Shown: positions 10,474-21,451 of the stretch, in pieces
Layout: each line of letters starts with the position of its first letter
Numbering within the stretch: position 1 is the first letter of the stretch
DNA from: Fusarium oxysporum f. sp. lycopersici 4287
Taxonomy: Eukaryota > Ascomycota > Sordariomycetes > Hypocreales > Nectriaceae
Assembly (NCBI RefSeq): GCF_000149955.1
Contig: NC_030992.1
Location: forward strand, 2,655,477-2,719,476
DNA length: 64,000 nt
Reading direction: 5' to 3'
Program-made: the position numbers and the translations under genes
The notes under the pieces: model-generated
The model's database searches: none
What the model saw: the letters and a program-made list of their open reading frames with translations, nothing else
Told to the model about the DNA's origin: nothing

Positions 10474-12238
10474 ATGAAAAGGACCAAGTCCACAGAGGTA
10501 GATACGCGCGTGAAATGGCTACTTCAACTGCAGAACTGACTATAGACCACAGCGTGCGGCTCGTATCAGTGACCTTGAGTTGAGACACCAAGACAATGTC
10601 CATCAGATTGACCTCACAGGCCGTGATGAGGAAGCTCGTCTCCTAAAGCTGCGACTCTTGACGCTTCGCGATGAAAATTCGTCCCTGAAGGATCGGCTAG
10701 TCCAACGAGATGCCCTCGTGAAGCAGATCACGAAAAAGGGAAAAGATGCGCATGCCGAGCTTGCCGAGGCGAAGGAGAAGCTGAAAGCCCAAGAAATGCA
10801 GCTTAGAAAACAAGGCAACGAGCTGGAAGGCCTCAAGGTAGGGTATAATCTACAGTCACCAGAAAGTCCGCCTGACACAAAGCCAGACCGAAATCAACAC
10901 TTTGAATGACTTCAGACAAGACTCAAACAAGGTCTTGCAGGAGAAACTCGCCCTCAGCCATAAGCTTGACCAGATCCAGCCTGAGCTTGAACATCTCAAG
11001 ACGCAACTCGAAAACCAACGCGCCGTCGTCGCCCAGAAGCAGGATCTCGAGCGTCAGCTTAGTTCGATCGAGGTTGAACTCGAAAATGAGAAGAGATCAA
11101 AAAAACGCATGCAATCCAAGAATCATGACAATGATCAAGTGAAGGAACAATTGGACGAAGCGAAGAGAGAATTGGAGAAGCTTAAGAAAGAACACACCAG
11201 AGAGCTACGGGAAGTTCGCGGTGAATGTGACATGCTCGAAGGCCGCGTGGAGGATACAAGGAGCAAACTGAAGAAGACGCAGGGAGACCTCAAGGACACA
11301 CGAGCCGAGCTCGCGTCTTGTCGCGCTGAACTGGAGGAAGCTCGTAAGGCTCTGGCGACTAACAAGCCAAGCAAGAAAAGTGTCACGATGAAGGAACATC
11401 CCATTGGAAAGAAGAGAGCCCAGGACCTGAGCATGGAAGACATCAGCATCGGAACCCCAGGCCCAGATGAGGCAACCTTGAGACGGCCTTCCAAGAAACG
11501 AGGTGCTGAGCGCGCCTTGGTAGGAGAGAAGTCGACGTTCTCCATCACGCCCTTTTTGAACCGTACCAAGAACCTCTCGGATAACATGTCAGATGAGCTA
11601 AGCGAACTTCACTCACCTACTGGAAAGTCTACAGGCGCCTCAGAACCTGTTGTCTTTGAAGATGTTGCACCAGAAGCTGGTGATTCTATGTCTATGGAAC
11701 CCATAGAGGAAGCTGCAGAGCCAGATCATCAAGCTGAGGATGATGCTGTCGCCGAGGAAGAGGAGCAGCCAAAGCACAGAAGGCCCGAGGCAGACCAAGG
11801 AAAGCCCTGGACGATGCACCAACAACGAAGAAGAACATGCCTGTCCAGGCAAAGAGAAAGGCCAAGGCAGCTAAGGCTTCTAGTAGAGTCGAGATGATAG
11901 CCGAAGTTGACGAGGCTGACGAACCGGAAACTGAACCTATCGAGAAGCCCAAGAAGGTGCCAGGACTGCTGAAGTCTAACCCTGCTACGGCGTCGTTGAG
12001 AATTGGAAATGATGATGCAGATACACGCAAGAAGAAGCGAAAAATGCTTGGTGGTGGCAACAAGACTCTGTTCGACGATGAGGAGGCGGAACCAGCTCCC
12101 AGACCAGCAAAGATTCAGATGGGGGCTGGACGTAGGCTCAAGGCACCACTGGGAAATGTTCGTGGTGCATTCGGTGGAGCAACATTCTCGCCATTGAAGA
12201 AGGACAGGCGAGGAGTGGGAGCCAGTTTCTTGCATTAA
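10474..12238 (+). CDS. Coiled-coil nuclear protein with AT-hook, frame broken near 11774 (possible Lrs4/Mde4-type monopolin subunit)
   Basis: Proposed exons: 10474-10497, 10553-10837, then 10887 onward. A long coiled coil (about residues 5-260, EAR/KLR/ELE-type heptads) is followed by a basic linker, the motif ITPFLNRT, an acidic stretch (EEEEQ), an AT-hook-like RGRPRK (11786-11803) and a basic tail ending FSPLKKDRRGVGASFLH. The frame changes between about 11680 and 11775. The acidic segment lies in the first frame; the AT hook and everything after it lie in a second frame that ends at 12238. Either one base is missing near 11774 or an intron from the GTGATT at 11680 to an AG at 11756-11768 is spliced. 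The ITPFLNRT and SPLKKDRR motifs recall monopolin-type kinetochore/rDNA proteins, but this is weak. Confidence 0.6.
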
Positions 12239-12781
12239 GGACAGTGTATGATTATTTTATTGAACAGGGGGCAGATGTGGAAATCGCATGGCATGGCGTT
12301 TGCATTTGTATTGTTTGTTATCTGAAATAGCGGCGGTATTGGGTTAAGGATTGCTCGGTAGGCGCAAAGGTGTTGAATTGGGACAATGATTATTCTTTCT
12401 CTGCATTAATGCCTCGTGTTCACTCATGCTCAGTATTGACGTGCCCTCTGGTTCCTTGAAAAGTTGGAAAGGGTCGAATTTAAAAAGTATCTTAGGTAGG
12501 CAATGTGAGGTATAGGTTAGCCGAGTTTCTCACACCTTAGTAGGTATCAAGGGATCTTGCTGATTGAAACCTTTATTTACTCTCGACAACCAGTAATAAT
12601 AGTACTGTAAATAGGATTGTTCACACCAACCTTCTCATGCTCAGATATTGGTATTACAACTAAGGTGCCTGTCAATGTTGCGCCGATTCTAGTTGGAACC
12701 TGCCTCCCTGACCATTGGGTTTGACAGATAGCCACGAAGAGTTTTATCACCAAGAACGTTTACTTCAACTCGTCAAATTTG
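12239..12781. other. Intergenic, coiled-coil gene to MRM2
   Basis: About 540 bp, AT-richer than the flanking genes; 3' region of one gene and promoter of the next. No gene seen. Confidence 0.5.
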
Positions 12782-14078
12782 ATGAACATCCGACTGCCTT
12801 CGACGTTCCCAAGCCTGGGCTGGAAGCTCAGCCCATGCTTGCTTCATTCACGACCAGTAGCTGAATCGATCCGATGGTCCTCATCGGGGTCTCGTTGGAA
12901 ACAACGACAAGGCCGTGACGCATATGCACGAGGTGCGAAGGTTCAAGGGCTCAAAAGCCGAGCAGCTTTCAAGCTCCTAGAAGTGCGGGCTACTCCATTA
13001 ATCGAATTGCATTGGTACAAGCTAATATACTGGCTAGATGGATTCTAAGTACAAGCTGTTTAAAGGCAATGGGCAGACAGTGGTTGACCTGGTAAGTCCA
13101 CTACTCCTCTCATTCTGCTGGCAACATGTGGATCGTTGAGCTCACTCCCGCAAGGGATATGCACCAGGCAGTTGGTCACAGGTAAGTCTTCAGTGCCATC
13201 GCAGTTAACAGCCTTGTTGATAAACCAAGGTTGCCGTGGAAAGGACGAGACCGAATGGCCGGGTCATCGGTATCGACCTCATCCCAGCCCAACCGCCTCG
13301 TGGTGTAGCTACCTTTCAGGGCGATTTTCTCTCACCAGTTGTCCAGGAGATGGTCAAAAATTTCATTCTTGAAAGTCACCAGAACCCACCTGTTGGTCAG
13401 GAAATTGAGAAAACCGGCTCTGGCACGGAAGAAGGCATCACGGTCGACCGGCCCAGCTATCTCGACATGGAACGACACACGGGGCAAAACGAGCCACCAG
13501 CATCTGGACCAGAAGGATCAAGCAAGCGCATCGTCGATGTTTGTCGATTCCCTCCTTCTAGAAAACCTTTCAAGATACTGATGCCCTAGCAGGTTGTTTT
13601 GAGTGACATGTCAGCACCCTGGGAGCAAACCACCGGCTTTAGCGTGAAGACATTGAGTAATCCCTATCATAGGTTGATGAACACGAGCGGAAACGGCTTC
13701 CGTGACCATGTGGGCAGTATGGTAGGGGCTCTTGAATCATATCACAGGTGATATGTACTAACACTTCAACGTAGGACCTTTGCGCTGCTGCTCTCCAATT
13801 TGCTAGCGACACTCTTCGATCTGGGGGACATTTCGTCTGCAAATTCTACCAGGGACCTGAGGATAAGGAGTTCGAGAAAAAGTTGAAAACTCTTTTCACG
13901 AAAGTTTTCAGAGAGAAGCCTGATTCTTCAAGAAAGGTACTTCCCGAAGTCAAATCGTGATGCTCCAGGCGTCAATACAACTTACTGATTCCTTGCGTAG
14001 GAGAGCCGGGAAGCATACTTTATTGGCCTACGGAGAAAACCTGGTATTACGATAGAACCCACAGACATACACGAATAG
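12782..14078 (+). CDS. MRM2: Mitochondrial rRNA 2'-O-ribose methyltransferase, FtsJ/RlmE family
   Basis: Seven exons: 12782-12982, 13038-13091, 13155-13181, 13230-13538, 13593-13721, 13775-13936, 14001-14078; all introns are phase 0; 319 aa. The N terminus is basic and Ser-rich, as in a mitochondrial presequence (about 1-35). The FtsJ fold follows: SRAAFKLLE with the first catalytic-type Lys, SAM motif [30 protein letters not shown] with the catalytic Asp, and VCKFYQG with the next Lys, then LRRKPG near the end. Yeast Mrm2 methylates U2791 of 21S rRNA in mitochondria. An unusual insertion of about 50 polar residues (13378-13530) lies between the SAM motif and DVVLSDMS, as in several fungal members. 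The third exon is only 27 nt. Confidence 0.9.
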
Positions 14079-14368
14079 GTCTCGGTGGATGTGTACAACA
14101 GGTGTATCTATAAGAATCATACGGCATTGGATTTGCTATGATATAATCCTTTGAGATGAATGGTGCCAGGGGCATGCCGTCTGCAATCACATAGAAGCGA
14201 ACGATATCATGACGGCAGCAATGCGCGAGAATTTCATTGTAGAATTTTGTGATACCTAGGCACGCCAATTCCATGCAAGACCCATTTGCCAGTCGAATTT
14301 TGGCATCATTTGCCGCATAACCTGGCCCAAACTCCACCCAAGGCCAATATTTTTCACCAACCAGCCGC
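14079..14368. other. Convergent 3' region of MRM2 and eL18
   Basis: Just under 300 bp between converging stop codons. No gene is visible. Confidence 0.5.
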
Positions 14369-15223
14369 TTAGACCTTGAAACCGCGCGAACGTCTTCGGC
14401 CACGAGCACGCTCGAACTTGCGGCCCTTGGACTCGACATAAGGCTTCTGCAGTGGGTGTTAGAGGTTGCTACCAAAATGCTATGAGTGGATGATATTACC
14501 TTGTGGCTGTGGGGACCGAAGCCGAAGTGCTTGACAGCCTCACGGGCGTTCTTGGGGCCACGGAGGATCAGGGTGTTGCTTCCGGTGGGAGCACGGAGAG
14601 CAAGCTGGTCCAGGGTGATGGCCTCACCACCAGCGGCGACAATACGGGCGCGGGCAGTGGCGGTGAATCGCAGAGCAGCGACAGTCACCTTGGGGAACTC
14701 GAGCAGGCGGTTGTCATCGGTGATGGTACCGACAACGACGACGGTTCGCTTCTCACCCTCCTTGTTGATGTTGGCGACAATTCGGGACAGGGAGACGGGA
14801 GGGCGGTTGATCTTGGACGTAAACAGACGTCGGAGAACGACCTTGTTGAAGGAAGAGTCGGTTCGGCCTGCACAATGTGGGGAGATGGTTAATTGAGAGT
14901 TCTCGATCGAATTTGTGCATTTTCAGGTGGGGGATTGGACATACGGGCCAGGAAGCGGTAGAGCTTCACCAAGAGCTTGAGGTAGACATTGTCGCTCTTG
15001 GGGGCAGTGCGGTGAGTGCCCTTGACGTGGTGGCGGTCGAGATCGATACCTGTGAGGTGAAGCCATCGTCAGCCATTTGGTTCAAGCATGCTCAAGAATG
15101 GGCAACTCTGTCTTGCGCTTTTGCGAACAAGATGGTGCCTTGGTCGCAGAGAAAGAGGCACGATAGCGCACTCCTTCTCTACTCGCATACAGAGGCTGAA
15201 CTTCAATATCTTCACGTACCCAT
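14369..15223 (-). CDS. RPL18: 60S ribosomal protein eL18
   Basis: Four exons (15220-15223, 14945-15049, 14500-14867, 14369-14446), 184 aa. The first coding exon is only ATGG; splicing over a 170-nt intron gives [20 protein letters not shown], the standard eL18 start. The body contains [13 protein letters not shown] and [13 protein letters not shown], and the end is an Arg-rich tail with SRGFKV. It is a structural protein of the cytosolic large subunit. Third positions are C-rich, fitting high expression. The early first intron after ATGG is typical of fungal ribosomal-protein genes. A TTAGGG-type box lies about 150 bp upstream of the start. Length and end motifs match the family. Confidence 0.96.
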
Positions 15224-15991
15224 GGCGGCGGTTGTCGCTGTGAAATTTGGCGATGTTGGGTATAGAGGCGGATGCGTAGAACAGCACTTTCTTTCGAAAA
15301 ATTCAGGCCTTTGGGATGGTGGGTCGGTGCACACAACTCGCTCCTGCCGATTAAGGGCGGTCATTGACGGCAGTTAGGGTTTAGTGCTTTCACCGTAACT
15401 GACAACCGAAAAAGGAACTAACCACTCTAGGTCACCTTAGTCAGGCTGCCACCGAACTCACCTCGGTCTGGGGCTATCTATCTATCACTTCGTCAACCTA
15501 TCTAGGGCCATGGACCACCCCTCGCCCATGGCTTCATTTCAGGTTAGAATCATTTATAAATTTTCTAAATATGCCGTCATTGTACGATGTGAACAGCGCC
15601 GTGATGGTGAGATATGTCAGGTAATGATGTAAACATACCTCTAACATCACGAAGGGAAGACATGAAAGTCTTACTTGTAGCCAATCAAGTGATCCATTGT
15701 AGGGACTACGATGGTATTCGTCTATCAATTCAAGTGTCCCTGCCCCGTATCCGCCGCCAGATCTTTCTTAACCTCTATGCATCATCCAGTAATGTATATG
15801 ACAGGCCTCGCACCAAAACTTGCTTGCCATTTGCTCCAACTGCTTCATGATTGTACAAATCTACGTTCCTGACGTCTCCCATGACTGCGCCGGTCCGTTT
15901 CCTTTTTTGTTCTTTCCCCCAATGCCAAAAGCCATGCCTGAGAATAAAACCCCTTCTGTAGTACAAACTATCTTCACATATCTATATAAAA
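15224..15991. other. eL18 promoter and carrier 3' region
   Basis: About 770 bp. The right part is AT-rich 3' region of the mitochondrial carrier; the left part is the eL18 promoter and contains the TTAGGGTTTAG element. No gene is seen. Confidence 0.5.
15374..15384 (-). promoter_or_regulatory. TTAGGGTTTAG box upstream of eL18 (Tbf1/TRF-type site)
   Basis: On the gene strand this reads CTAAACCCTAA, about 150 bp before the eL18 start codon. ACCCTAA elements bound by Tbf1-like Myb proteins control ribosomal-protein genes in many fungi outside Saccharomyces (established for the family). Occupancy here is inference. Confidence 0.45.
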
Positions 15992-17147
15992 TCACAAGGA
16001 GCGTGGCTCAGATTCGGGTCTGAGATCGACGAGAAAATCACGGGTCATCTCAAAGCTCAGCCAGCTCGATGCCATACTGGGGGCAACCTTGAGCAAGTTA
16101 GGCACTATGCCTTTGTAAAGCCCCTTGATTCCCTCTTGCGTCACAATGACCCGGATTGCATCTGTGATACCCTTGTACTGGTAGCCCATGCCTGACATGG
16201 TGTTGATCTGGAATCGGCGCCGTAGAACGTCGCTATGTGTTCTGTAAGCAGGGCGATCACATAATTGCTATAGCAGAGTTACTTACAAGGGATATGTGCA
16301 AGTTTGTGCAACAGCTCCAGATATGGCACCGGCCAGCAACTTACGGGTTGCGTTGGGGTTCTGCTCTCCTTCTGGCGTCAAGTACTTTCGGACTGATTCG
16401 TAGACCATGAAATTAAGACCGACCTGGAAGAATCAATCAGTTCTTGAAACTTGTATGTTAATGCAGGTGGGAGATTCGGGGCTTACGTATGGTGCTACTC
16501 CGGCAACTGTAGGAATAATGCCTCGATATAGAGCAGACATGCCACCCTCGGTCTTGTACATTTGCACCAAAGTAGTCCACATACCAGGCAATTTGTCTGG
16601 CCTATTTCCTAGCTCGGCAAAACTTGCAGATTGGATGGATAGCCGTGTGCGAACAATGTCGAGAGGGTAGGTAAGGAAGACAGACGTTATACCAGCGATG
16701 CCACCACAGATAAGGCGAGTAATCGGTGCCAAGTCAGCACCCGGGTAGCTTTCAAAGATGTTCTGCGTATGTGTTAGCTTGGTGGGTATAAGCTTGAGCC
16801 TCGCCTGAGGCATTACATACCCGCTTATAAAAGTTATAACTGCTGAATTGCACAGCAGAGTATGGGACGATGCGGATACAGTTCGTGCCGTTGCCTCGCA
16901 TAAATCCCCTCCAGCCTTCTTCCCTCCACATCTTACTCAGGGCTTTCCCAACTGACAGCTTGTACGCATCTCGCCCGACGCTTTGGATCTGCATGAGAAT
17001 CTTGAGCCGCTCAAGGGGGGATACGACGGTTCGAGAGACAGCGCCAGCAACACCTCCTGCGCAGAATGCGGCGATCACTGGCTGAGAGATGGTCTCCCGG
17101 AACTGTATGGAGCGACTAGGGGCCGCAGCCTCGGTCGAATTGACCAT
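15992..17147 (-). CDS. Mitochondrial carrier (SLC25 family), YPR011c-type APS/PAPS transporter
   Basis: Four exons (16821-17147, 16487-16762, 16287-16423, 15992-16232), 326 aa. Three carrier repeats are visible, each with a signature after the first helix: SPLERLKILMQIQS, YPLDIVRTRLSIQS and YPFDVLRRRFQIN. The second half of each repeat carries the matching G-rich motif (EGWRGFMRGN, GGMSALYRGI, GIKGLYKGI). The repeat-1 segment AFCAGGVAGAVSRTVVSP and the loop RGNGTNCIRI closely resemble yeast YPR011c, described as a mitochondrial adenosine 5'-phosphosulfate/PAPS carrier. CoA carriers (Leu5/SLC25A42) are the next nearest group and remain an alternative. The protein would sit in the inner mitochondrial membrane with six helices. 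Confidence 0.88.
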
Positions 17148-18658
17148 GTCTGGTTGTGACTATAATACCTGATTAGCAAATCTTGCATGAGAAAAATGAC
17201 TTTGCACCAAGACTGCATCCAAGTCAACAATCAGCACATGCTTGACGTACGGTGGAGGTGGACATGGCGACGGGCGACGGGCGAACGTATTGCGTCGTAT
17301 GTGAGACAATGGCAATTGGTCCCAAGACAAGGCTTCGTCTTTGTTGAAAGCGCCGGGTTTAAAGTTGTTGCTAGATCTAAACCTCGGTTGCGACAGTGGC
17401 GGGTGGCCTCAAGACTTGAATATCGTCTCCGGTATTAGGTATTCCCTGTCAAACGATTGTGTCTCCAATTGTTACTGTGGTTGAAAGAATAGTGATGGCA
17501 TGCTGGAAGGTCGAGGTGAGGATAGAGTGAAAGCAACCATTTGGGGAGAAGTTTTCGAGTCTGCGCCAGAACCGACACACGACAAGGCGTGCGGGCGGAT
17601 TATCGGCGATTAGGTTCGTCAACGGTTGGGCAGGTATCGTCTTTATACGAACAGTCTTGATCGATGATGGGAAGAGGATGTTGACGGACGGGAGACGGGA
17701 TCGGTGCCGTCAAGGAGCGGATGGGGGCGCGTGAGCCGGCGTTGCGGATGACTTCGGGGCGCGCGCGTGGTCCCCCGGTTTCCGCTCGGGAGAAGTAGAA
17801 GCAGGACCTGGAACGCTTTATTGTGGGGGAGAAAGGTCTCGCAGCCGGATCAGTGGCTTTCTGCGCTACAGGGTAAGCCGAGAGCATATGACAACGAGCA
17901 GATGCGTCCATGTGATCATATAAACGAGACAGGTTAGTAGCATTGGTAAAAACTGGTGCTTTGTGCGAATCAAGACTGTTCGTGTTTTGTTCGCATTTGG
18001 CCCAGTGTGATGTCCCTGTATCCTGTGCCCATTCCACATGCCAGAGTCGTCTCTGATGGATCTTATTTGAAGGTGGAATCTGAGAGGCGCCGACTCAAGA
18101 ATAGCTAGCTAGACACTAAAGTCAGCCATTGATCAGACTCTTTTCAGGTAGGCACAGGGGCAAGGGGCTGGGGAAGACACAAGTTTCATGGTGACTGGCC
18201 ACGATGAGTCCCTGCTATCTGTAGCGCGACCGCATGAACGGAACCAGTCACAGCCTTGAGATGCACAACGTCATCGTCATCTGGTGCATATCCCCAAGTA
18301 TCACTGCGAAGGAGGCTCGAGAATTGTGCGATACAGACAGATCGTTGACCCGTTACGCCGAATCGTGTTACAAAACAGTCTACAGATAAACTACCTACGA
18401 AATGAAAACTTCCAAAGGAAACGCGCCGTGGCAAAAGCCTTCAGTCTTGGAAAAAACAATGCACCCATATCCGACCCAACATGGCATCCGTAGACTCTTA
18501 TACGTTCCATGCCGTATTGGTTGGGCCTTTCAAACAATATTACACAGTGAACCTATCAAATAATAGGGAGCGATGCCGACCCTAAGCAGGCCGCAGAAAC
18601 TTTTACTTGAGAAGCCTGGTCAGAAACGACAAGGAATCTCTTGCTGTCAGAGAGTCGT
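17148..18658. other. Intergenic region, carrier promoter to SR gene 3' end
   Basis: About 1.5 kb with a GC-rich island at 17690-17780. A 145-residue minus-strand frame at 17600-18037 has no recognisable domain and non-protein-like composition, so I did not call it. Confidence 0.45.
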
Positions 18659-19852
18659 CTACTCGGCAACGTCAAGATCGTCGTGAGCAGGAGGAGGGCT
18701 GTCGAGAGCTGTACCCGGAGTGAGCTAAAGTCAACTGGTCCAAGAGTTGGAAAACATACCCTTACGCTCGTCACCATTCGTACCGTTCTCCCGTCGGTCA
18801 CGATCATCACGGTCATCCTTGGAGTCACGCTCACGGTCCCTGCCGTCTGGTTAGCATGTGCATCATTGGGGCATCAAATTGAAAATATACCGATGATCAG
18901 GGCTGCGAGAGCGATCCCTGTCACGTCGGCTCTCGCGGTCATAGTCTCGGTCACGGTCCCTACGGTCGTCCTTGCGAGGAGAATAATCGCGTGTACTGCG
19001 GCGGGGAGAAGGAGAGCGTCCACGTCGAGGAGAGCGAGCGCCACCACGTCGGTCACGGTCGCGTCCAGATTCAAAGCGCCATGAGGCAGAAGGAGGAGTA
19101 CGAGCCCACTGAAGCTAAATTAGTGATTGCGCTTGAAATGTCTTGTTTGGGCTGCATACCTCAATCTTCAAAATGTCATCGCGGCCGATGCGCTTGTTGT
19201 GCATCTCATGGTAGGCATCATCAGCATCGCGACGGTCCTCGTACTCAACAAAAGCGAAGCTACTGCCATGTCAGCTCAACTGCACGCCAATTGAGAGTAG
19301 AGCATACTTACAGCCGGGAAGATGTAGACCTGGGTGCGGGAATATCGCAGCGAACCAGTCGGCCGTAGCTATCAGATTCAAGGTCAGTATACTACAGAAC
19401 ATATTGTAACGCAGCTAAACGCCGGCAGATGCCCCCTTTTTGAAATGAACGCTATGCGCATTCGCACGTCGGATCTCGAAAGACTCCGCGCCAACTCAAT
19501 CGAAATGTGACTGCACAATGGACAAGCAGTCCCATCGACTAACGTGGGAAGACAGGGAAGGAGAGAGTGCTGGGGACGTGGGCGCGGACGGAACGAGAGG
19601 ACGATGGCGCGAGGACGACGATAGACGGCGAGGCGTCAGGGCCAGGCTGAAGACTATTAAAAAAAAGTCTCCAGCTCATGGCATAGATATGGACGAAGGC
19701 GCGCGCGAGAACGATAGGACGCGGACGTGGGCGAGGGCGTGGGCGTGGGCGTGGACGAGGTTGACATACCGTTCGAACTCGTAGGCGAGGTCGCGAGCGC
19801 GGGTGCCGTGGCTAAAGCCGGTCACGTAGAGAGTGGTGCCGCCGCGAGACAT
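18659..19852 (-). CDS. SR-type pre-mRNA splicing factor (RRM plus RS domain)
   Basis: Six exons (19770-19852, 19312-19368, 19160-19259, 18891-19108, 18760-18839, 18659-18708), 195 aa. An N-terminal RRM (about residues 5-80) has RNP2 TTLYVTGF and RNP1-like FAFVEYED; the remaining half is RS/RD-rich (SPRRGRSPSPRRS, then RDRDYDRES) ending HDDLDVAE. SR proteins bind exonic enhancers and recruit U1/U2AF in the nucleus; this one resembles S. pombe Srp1/SRSF-type proteins. Intron 1 is about 401 nt, far longer than other introns in the window, with C-rich CCCACG repeats just after the donor. Intron 4 uses the second of two nearby AGs (18840), because the first would cause a stop. Confidence 0.9.
19369..19769 (-). 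other. Unusually long first intron of the SR gene
   Basis: About 401 nt against a usual 45-60 nt here. Reading the transcribed strand, it begins GTATGTC and continues through repeated CCCACG units (19735-19752) and purine-rich tracts. Retained or alternatively spliced introns commonly autoregulate SR genes; that role is inference. Confidence 0.6.
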
Positions 19853-21451
19853 TGTTGTCTAGTCAAACTAGAGATGCTGGGTGATAAGAACGAATATGAA
19901 ACTGATGCAGCAGTCCCGAAAAGTGCTGGGGAAGGAGAAGATTGATGGAAACGTGTTGATAATGGTGTAACCTTAAACAGTGTCGAAGTTGTACGATGCG
20001 GTCACGAGTGTTGGTACGGAAAATTTGGCGGCTAAAAGCTGACATAATGCAGCTACCCTACCTACTCTGCAGCCAATGAAACAAGTCTAGCCAACTTGGA
20101 AGAAGTTCAGCGAAATGGGCAGGACCCGCTCTCAGCCTTGCTTTGAAGCATCATGAATCGTGATGCAGAGAATTCGGGTCTTGCATAGTTTCCGTGAGTG
20201 ATGCTGAGGGATCTGATCTACCTATGCCGTTGTCCCCTCCGGTAGTTATTCAGAAGCTTCATTCGTGGTTGGTTTTTAGATCGGCATACGGAGTTCAACA
20301 GGACGGCGCGCGCGCTCTATACAAGCCCGGAATCCGACACATGGATGGCTCGTATAAATTTGTGGAGGCAATTCACATTCATACTGGCACCATTGGATCA
20401 TCTGCCTGTCGGTGCTCCGTGAGCGCCTACTCAGAGGCCATGATGTCATATCTTAATAAGTCCTTAGATTTACTGAGCTTTCAATTACTATGGTATGTAG
20501 CCCTTTTATCGTCATGTCATGTCACATGCCTCCCTGGATCCTAGGGTCTAGAAGATAGTGAAATAGAGATGGCATATGCAATTGATGCCCAAGCCCCATT
20601 AGCGTTAATCCTTGTCATGATATTTTAAAGCTTGCGACGATGATTCGAATGTCTCGATGATATATACGGATAACTAGATAACAAATTGCTAGCTCTAGCT
20701 TGGTTCACTACATGCCTTATATACAGGAGCAGGAACAAGATCAAAGTGCGACCTCTTGACTTAACTGATCATCCAGGGGTATAGAGGCACACGTTGCCGA
20801 GAAACCATACTAGGGATCTCTGTTGTGTTATCTATCCACGAGGTACTTCGCAGTCGTAGTCTCTTTGTTACCGAGCATCCCGGCAGTGTGTGTAAGCCTC
20901 ATCCACGTCTGCTGGCCAATGCATGCCTGGATCCATGCCGTGGAAAAGTAGTGGAGGGCCCAGTGGCCGAGGCTCTTTACACAATGACGTTTTGCTAATG
21001 CTTTACACCATGAGTCAGTCTCACAAGCCTTATCCACAAAGCAAGATAATAAGCATGATTGTTTTCCAGCTTTACCCATCAGCGGCAACTTCGGACTCAT
21101 CAGCAAATAGTGAACGGTCGGCATCCGCGCGTTGTCAAATGCCGGCTGCGTCTTTTGATCTTCAGCCCGTGGCATCCGACCATATTCATGCACGAACTCA
21201 TTTGATAGTTATCTTAAAAGGCCGCAGTTACTTCTCTTTGATAGCTCTCCCATAATTCCATGTATTGATTTGTATCCCTGAGAACATTGGATATTCAATT
21301 GATTTATTAGAGCTTTCACACCCTTCCCTAGGCCGACATAGGAGGACATTATCAGGACTGCAATTACTTAACCAGCCTATCCATTTCGACAATAACTCGA
21401 ATAATCCATCTAAATTATCCTCAGCCTACCTTACTTATCATCGTCAACCCG
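19853..21451. other. Divergent intergenic region, SR factor and sterol acyltransferase
   Basis: About 1.6 kb, AT-rich in the middle (20580-20720). It should hold both promoters. No convincing gene; the longest frame (20194-20544) has no recognisable feature. Confidence 0.45.

Noticed and set aside
15050..15219. Possible snoRNA in the long first eL18 intron
   Set aside because: No convincing box C/box D pair or rRNA complementarity was found in the transcribed strand.
17600..18037. 145-codon minus-strand frame between the carrier and the SR gene
   Set aside because: No domain, odd composition and no supporting promoter or splice pattern; kept as intergenic.
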